Positions 29,638 through 32,186 of a stretch of 32,186 bases of DNA are shown here, piece after piece. The number at the start of each line of letters is the position of its first letter. Within the stretch, counting starts at the first letter, position 1. The notes beneath the pieces were generated by a model. That model did no database searches, was not told the DNA's origin, and saw only the letters and a program-made list of their open reading frames with translations. Both the position numbers and the translations under genes were made by a program. This DNA is from Catenulisporales bacterium (GTDB lineage Bacteria > Actinomycetota > Actinomycetes > Streptomycetales > Catenulisporaceae), in the NCBI GenBank assembly GCA_019510485.1, contig JAEKKI010000149.1, positions 1-32,186 on the forward strand, in the 5' to 3' direction.

Positions 29638-30534
29638 TCAGGCGAGCGTCTCGGACTCCTCCATCGACTCCACCGAGGGCAGCAGCGGCGCCAGCTCCGG
29701 CAGCTCCTCCAGCGACTGCATGCCCATCTTCTCCAGGAACAGCGGCGTGGTCCGGTACAGGATCGCGCCGGAGTCCATGTCGATCCCGGCCTCCTCGATC
29801 AGGCCGCGGGTCATCAGGGTGCGCATGACGCCGTCGCAGTTCACGCCGCGCACCGCCGAGATGCGCGAGCGGCTGACCGGCTGCCGGTAGGCGACCACGG
29901 CCAGCGTCTCCAGGGCCGGCTGGCTGAGCTTGGCCTGCTGGCCGTCCAGGACGAACTTCTCCACCAGCGGCGCGCACGCCGCGCGGGTGTAGAGCCGCCA
30001 GCCGCCGGCGACCTGGCGCAGGTCGAAGCCGCGCTGCTGCTCGGTGTACTCGGCGGCCAGCTCGTGCAGGGTCTGCGCGACCTCGTCGCGGGGCCGCTCG
30101 GTGATCTGGGCCAGCACGACCTCGGCGACCGGCTCCTCCACCACGAGCAGGATCGCCTCCAGGCACTGGCGCAGCGGCGGGAGGGGGGCCATGTCGGTGG
30201 AGAGCTGCCAGGTGGCCTGGTCGAGTCCTGAGGCGGCTGGACCGTCGGGCTCGGCGGGCTCACCGGACTCGGCGTGCGGAGAGGGCAGCGGAGCCTTGGG
30301 CGCCCTGCGCTGCGCGGGGAAACTTATGGTGGCGATGGGAATTTCGGTTTCGGTAGCGGAAGCCCTGCCGGTCGCGGCGGTGGCGGAATCGTCGGTTTCG
30401 GCGGCGGACTCGACAGGCTCGACAGGCTCGACAGGCTCGTCGATCTCGCTCGGAGCGCCGGCCTCGGCGTCAGCGGCGATCTCGTCGGCGGCAGCGTACT
30501 CCGGGCGCTCGTACTCCCAGGCGTCGTCGCTCAT
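29638..30534 (-). CDS. scpB: Segregation and condensation protein B
   Basis: A 298-residue ScpB, the winged-helix kleisin partner that joins SMC and ScpA in chromosome condensation. The conserved part begins near residue 110 with LRQCLEAILLVVEEPVAEVV. GFDLRQVAGGWRLYTR and SQPALETLAVVAYRQPVSRS, followed by ISAVRGVNCDGVMRTLMTRG, are family hallmarks. The first 105 residues are an acidic, Ala/Ser/Pro-rich extension with (EPV) repeats encoded by a 9-bp tandem repeat, absent from Bacillus ScpB. The ATG overlaps the scpA stop in ATGA, so translation is coupled. No smc gene is in the window. Confidence 0.94.
   Translation of the reverse strand: MSDDAWEYERPEYAAADEIAADAEAGAPSEIDEPVEPVEPVESAAETDDSATAATGRASATETEIPIATISFPAQRRAPKAPLPSPHAESGEPAEPDGPAASGLDQATWQLSTDMAPLPPLRQCLEAILLVVEEPVAEVVLAQITERPRDEVAQTLHELAAEYTEQQRGFDLRQVAGGWRLYTRAACAPLVEKFVLDGQQAKLSQPALETLAVVAYRQPVSRSRISAVRGVNCDGVMRTLMTRGLIEEAGIDMDSGAILYRTTPLFLEKMGMQSLEELPELAPLLPSVESMEESETLA
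30411..30437. repeat. 9-bp tandem repeat in scpB
   Basis: Three perfect copies of CGACAGGCT encode the E-P-V tripeptide repeats in the N-terminal extension of ScpB. Confidence 0.85.
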
Positions 30535-31550
30535 CCCTGCTCTCCCGCTTCCCGCTGTTCCTCGTGTCGCTCGTTCTGTTGCCCGGGCTCAGGCTCGGGG
30601 CCGGTGTCGGCCTCCGCCTCGTCCTCCGGCGGCGCGCTGCGGTCGAACTCGTCCACCGCGACCTTCAGTTCGCCCTCCTCGGTGCCGGTCCAGGAGACCG
30701 TCAGCTCGGCGAAGGCGTCGGGCTGGTCGAAGATCACCGCCGCCTCGCGGAACAGCTCCAGCAGACCCAGGAAGCGCGCGACTATGGTCAGCGTGTCCGG
30801 GGCGTCCTCGCACAGCGTCTGGAACGAGGCCCGGCGCAGCTCGCGCAGCTTGGCGATCAGCACCGCGACCTGCTCGCGCACGCTGACCGTGCTGCCGTGC
30901 AGGTGCGTGACCGACACCTCCGGCACGGCCTTCGGCGTCATCGCCTTCACCGCCAGGGCCGCGAACTGCTCCGGCGTGAGGTTGATGATCACCTCGGGCA
31001 GCAGGTCGGCGAAGGACGGCTCCAGCTTCACCGCGCGCGGGAACATGCGCGCGGCGGCGGCGTGCCGGTGGCCGAGCTCGGTGGCGACCTGTTTGTAGGC
31101 CTTGTACTGCAACAGCCGCGCGAACAGCAGGTCGCGGGCCTCCAGCAGGGCCAGGTCGCCCTCGTCCTCGACCTCGGCGGCCGGCAGCAGCCGGGCGGCC
31201 TTCAGGTCCAGCAGGGTGGCGGCGATCACCAGGAACTCCGAGGCCTGGTCCAGGTCCCAGGTGTCGCCCTTGGCCCGGATGTAGGAGATGAACTCGTCGG
31301 TGACCTTGGACAGCGCCAGCGTGGTGACGTCCAGCTTGTGCTTGGCGATCAGGCCGAGCAGCAGGTCGAAGGGGCCCTCGAACTCCGGCAGGCTGACCTG
31401 GAAGCCCTCGACGCGCGCCGCGGTGTCAGCGGGCGCGGTATCCGTGGGCGCGGGCGCGGGCCCGGTCGACGGCTCGGCGTCCGCCGGCCGGCCGGCCGCG
31501 GCCGGAACCGGCTCCGGGGCCGCTTCGACTCGCTCTGCTTCCACGCTCAC
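30531..31550 (-). CDS. scpA: Segregation and condensation protein A
   Basis: A 339-residue kleisin that bridges the SMC heads. Residues 1-50 are an Ala/Pro/Glu-rich extension. The conserved N-terminal domain starts VSLPEFEGPFDLLLGLIAKH, followed by DVTTLALSKVTDEFISYI and the helix ASEFLVIAATLLDLKAARLL. The C-terminal winged helix includes TIVARFLGLLELFREAAVIF and ends in an acidic tail. Length is slightly above average because of both tails. The start is GTG 31550, 16 bases after the upstream gene's stop. scpB overlaps its 3' end by 4 bases. Confidence 0.95.
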   Translation of the reverse strand: MSVEAERVEAAPEPVPAAAGRPADAEPSTGPAPAPTDTAPADTAARVEGFQVSLPEFEGPFDLLLGLIAKHKLDVTTLALSKVTDEFISYIRAKGDTWDLDQASEFLVIAATLLDLKAARLLPAAEVEDEGDLALLEARDLLFARLLQYKAYKQVATELGHRHAAAARMFPRAVKLEPSFADLLPEVIINLTPEQFAALAVKAMTPKAVPEVSVTHLHGSTVSVREQVAVLIAKLRELRRASFQTLCEDAPDTLTIVARFLGLLELFREAAVIFDQPDAFAELTVSWTGTEEGELKVAVDEFDRSAPPEDEAEADTGPEPEPGQQNERHEEQREAGEQG

Positions 31551-31566
31551 GCTAGAACTCTAGCGG

Positions 31567-32079
31567 TCAGCCGCCGGAGGACAGCCGCTTGACCAGGATG
31601 CTGTCGCGGCCACGCGCGTCGAAGTCGGCCAGCAGCGCCGCCACGGCCTCGCGGACGATGCGGCCGCGGTCCACCGCCACGCCGTACTCGCCGCGCAGGG
31701 TGATGCGCGCGTGCTCCAGGCCGAGGAGCTCGTCCGGGGAGACGTAGACCGTGATCTTCTCGTCGTGCCGCTCCCGGCCGCTCGGCCGGCGCGGGGCCGT
31801 GACCTTGCGCGCCGCCGGCTCGGCCACAGGTGCCGGCGGCTGGGGTTGAGGCTGCGGCTGCGGCTGCGGCGCGGGGGCCGGTACCGCCTGCTCGATGGAC
31901 TCCGGCGGCGCCGGCACCAACTTCTTGGCCGGCGCGGTCACCGGCGACGCCGCCGACGTGTTGTGCCCGTTGTGGTCGCGCTCCCGGGCGGGACGCTGCC
32001 CCTCTTCCTCGCCCCGCCCGTTGTGCATCAGGGTTCCGTTGCCGCCGGTGGTGCGGAACAACTCGTCTGCGGCGGGCAT
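31567..32079 (-). CDS. Ribbon-helix-helix-like protein of the parA-scpAB cluster
   Basis: A 170-residue protein. Residues 1-100 are disordered: charged, then Ala/Pro-rich with a run of P-Q dipeptides encoded by a 6-bp repeat. The C-terminal 60 residues read EKITVYVSPDELLGLEHARI, then DRGRIVREAVAALLADFDAR, a strand-helix-helix pattern suggesting a ribbon-helix-helix DNA-binding dimer. It sits directly between a parA-like gene and scpA, so a ParB-like or centromere-binding role with the ParA-like ATPase is plausible but inferred. The start is uncertain: ATG 32079, or GTG 32085 overlapping the parA stop in GTGA. Confidence 0.75.
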   Translation of the reverse strand: MPAADELFRTTGGNGTLMHNGRGEEEGQRPARERDHNGHNTSAASPVTAPAKKLVPAPPESIEQAVPAPAPQPQPQPQPQPPAPVAEPAARKVTAPRRPSGRERHDEKITVYVSPDELLGLEHARITLRGEYGVAVDRGRIVREAVAALLADFDARGRDSILVKRLSSGG

Positions 32080-32081
32080 CC

Positions 32082-32186
32082 TCACCCGGCGTGGCACCGG
32101 ACCAGAACCTCTCTCGCCAGCTGCCGGTAGGCGGCCGCGCCCACCGAAGCCGACGCGTACGAGGTGATGGGCTCGCCGGCGACGGT
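32082..32186 (-). CDS. ParA/Soj-like ATPase, C-terminal end (cut by right edge)
   Basis: Only the last 34 residues are in the window. They read TVAGEPITSYASASVGAAAY, then RQLAREVLVRC and a short tail before TGA. The ITSYASxxxGAxAYRxLA motif is the C-terminus of the ParA-like ATPases that precede scpA in Streptomyces and relatives. These bind ATP and DNA and move cargo or chromosomes; the ATPase motifs lie outside the window. The stop overlaps or abuts the start of the next gene. Confidence 0.8.
   Translation of the reverse strand, partial: TVAGEPITSYASASVGAAAYRQLAREVLVRCHAG

Overview
The window is a GC-rich stretch of an actinobacterial chromosome. This follows from the strong codon bias, frequent GTG starts, a PF04672-type methyltransferase, a mycobacterial-type lipoamide dehydrogenase, an EtfBA/EtfD electron-transfer operon, and a parA-scpA-scpB-rluB...aroH-tyrA order like that of Streptomyces and relatives. 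A Streptomyces- or Catenulispora-like soil actinomycete fits, but the genus cannot be fixed from the sequence alone. I see no rRNA, tRNA, CRISPR array, transposase or phage gene. No gap between genes exceeds 300 bases; the longest are 3145-3361, 6364-6542 and 5825-5988.

Left part (1-8.1 kb). On the minus strand are the N-terminal half of a PAS-domain signalling protein (cut by the left edge), a SAM-dependent methyltransferase and dihydrolipoyl dehydrogenase. Next comes an unusual two-gene unit: a Gln-rich low-complexity protein followed by a cytoplasmic subtilisin-fold protein that has lost catalytic His and Ser and the oxyanion Asn. A small helix-turn-helix regulator is divergent from this pair. 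Between them lie a perfect 8-bp inverted repeat and a 16-bp leader hairpin. Three plus-strand genes follow: a small conserved protein, a KANL3/Tex30-like alpha/beta hydrolase and a HAD hydrolase.

Middle part (8.1-19.4 kb). etfB-etfA-etfD form a tight minus-strand operon that should carry electrons from acyl-CoA dehydrogenases to the membrane quinone pool. A copper/metal cassette follows: a CopZ-like metallochaperone, a Met/His-rich lipoprotein, a DUF6153-like membrane protein and a divergent UPF0718 permease with a His-rich tail. Two promoter regions in this cassette share an ATACC-N7-GGTAT palindrome resembling CsoR operators. A possible remnant gene, a lactonase-family beta-propeller, an NAD-dependent epimerase and a DUF445 membrane protein come next.

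Right part (19.4-32.2 kb). An SbcD-like nuclease and SbcC-like ATPase are translationally coupled (ATGA) and run into the DUF445 gene. tyrA and aroH give two steps of tyrosine/phenylalanine synthesis. A divergent MmyB-type regulator/MFS exporter pair sits between aroH and rluB. A chromosome-segregation cluster closes the window: rluB, a septum-formation-domain protein, scpB, scpA, a ribbon-helix-helix-like protein and the 3' end of a parA-like gene. Many genes have a TANNNT box 6-8 bases before the start codon and no Shine-Dalgarno sequence, which suggests leaderless mRNAs.

The best candidate for something undescribed is the pseudo-subtilase/Gln-rich protein/regulator locus at 3.3-6.4 kb.
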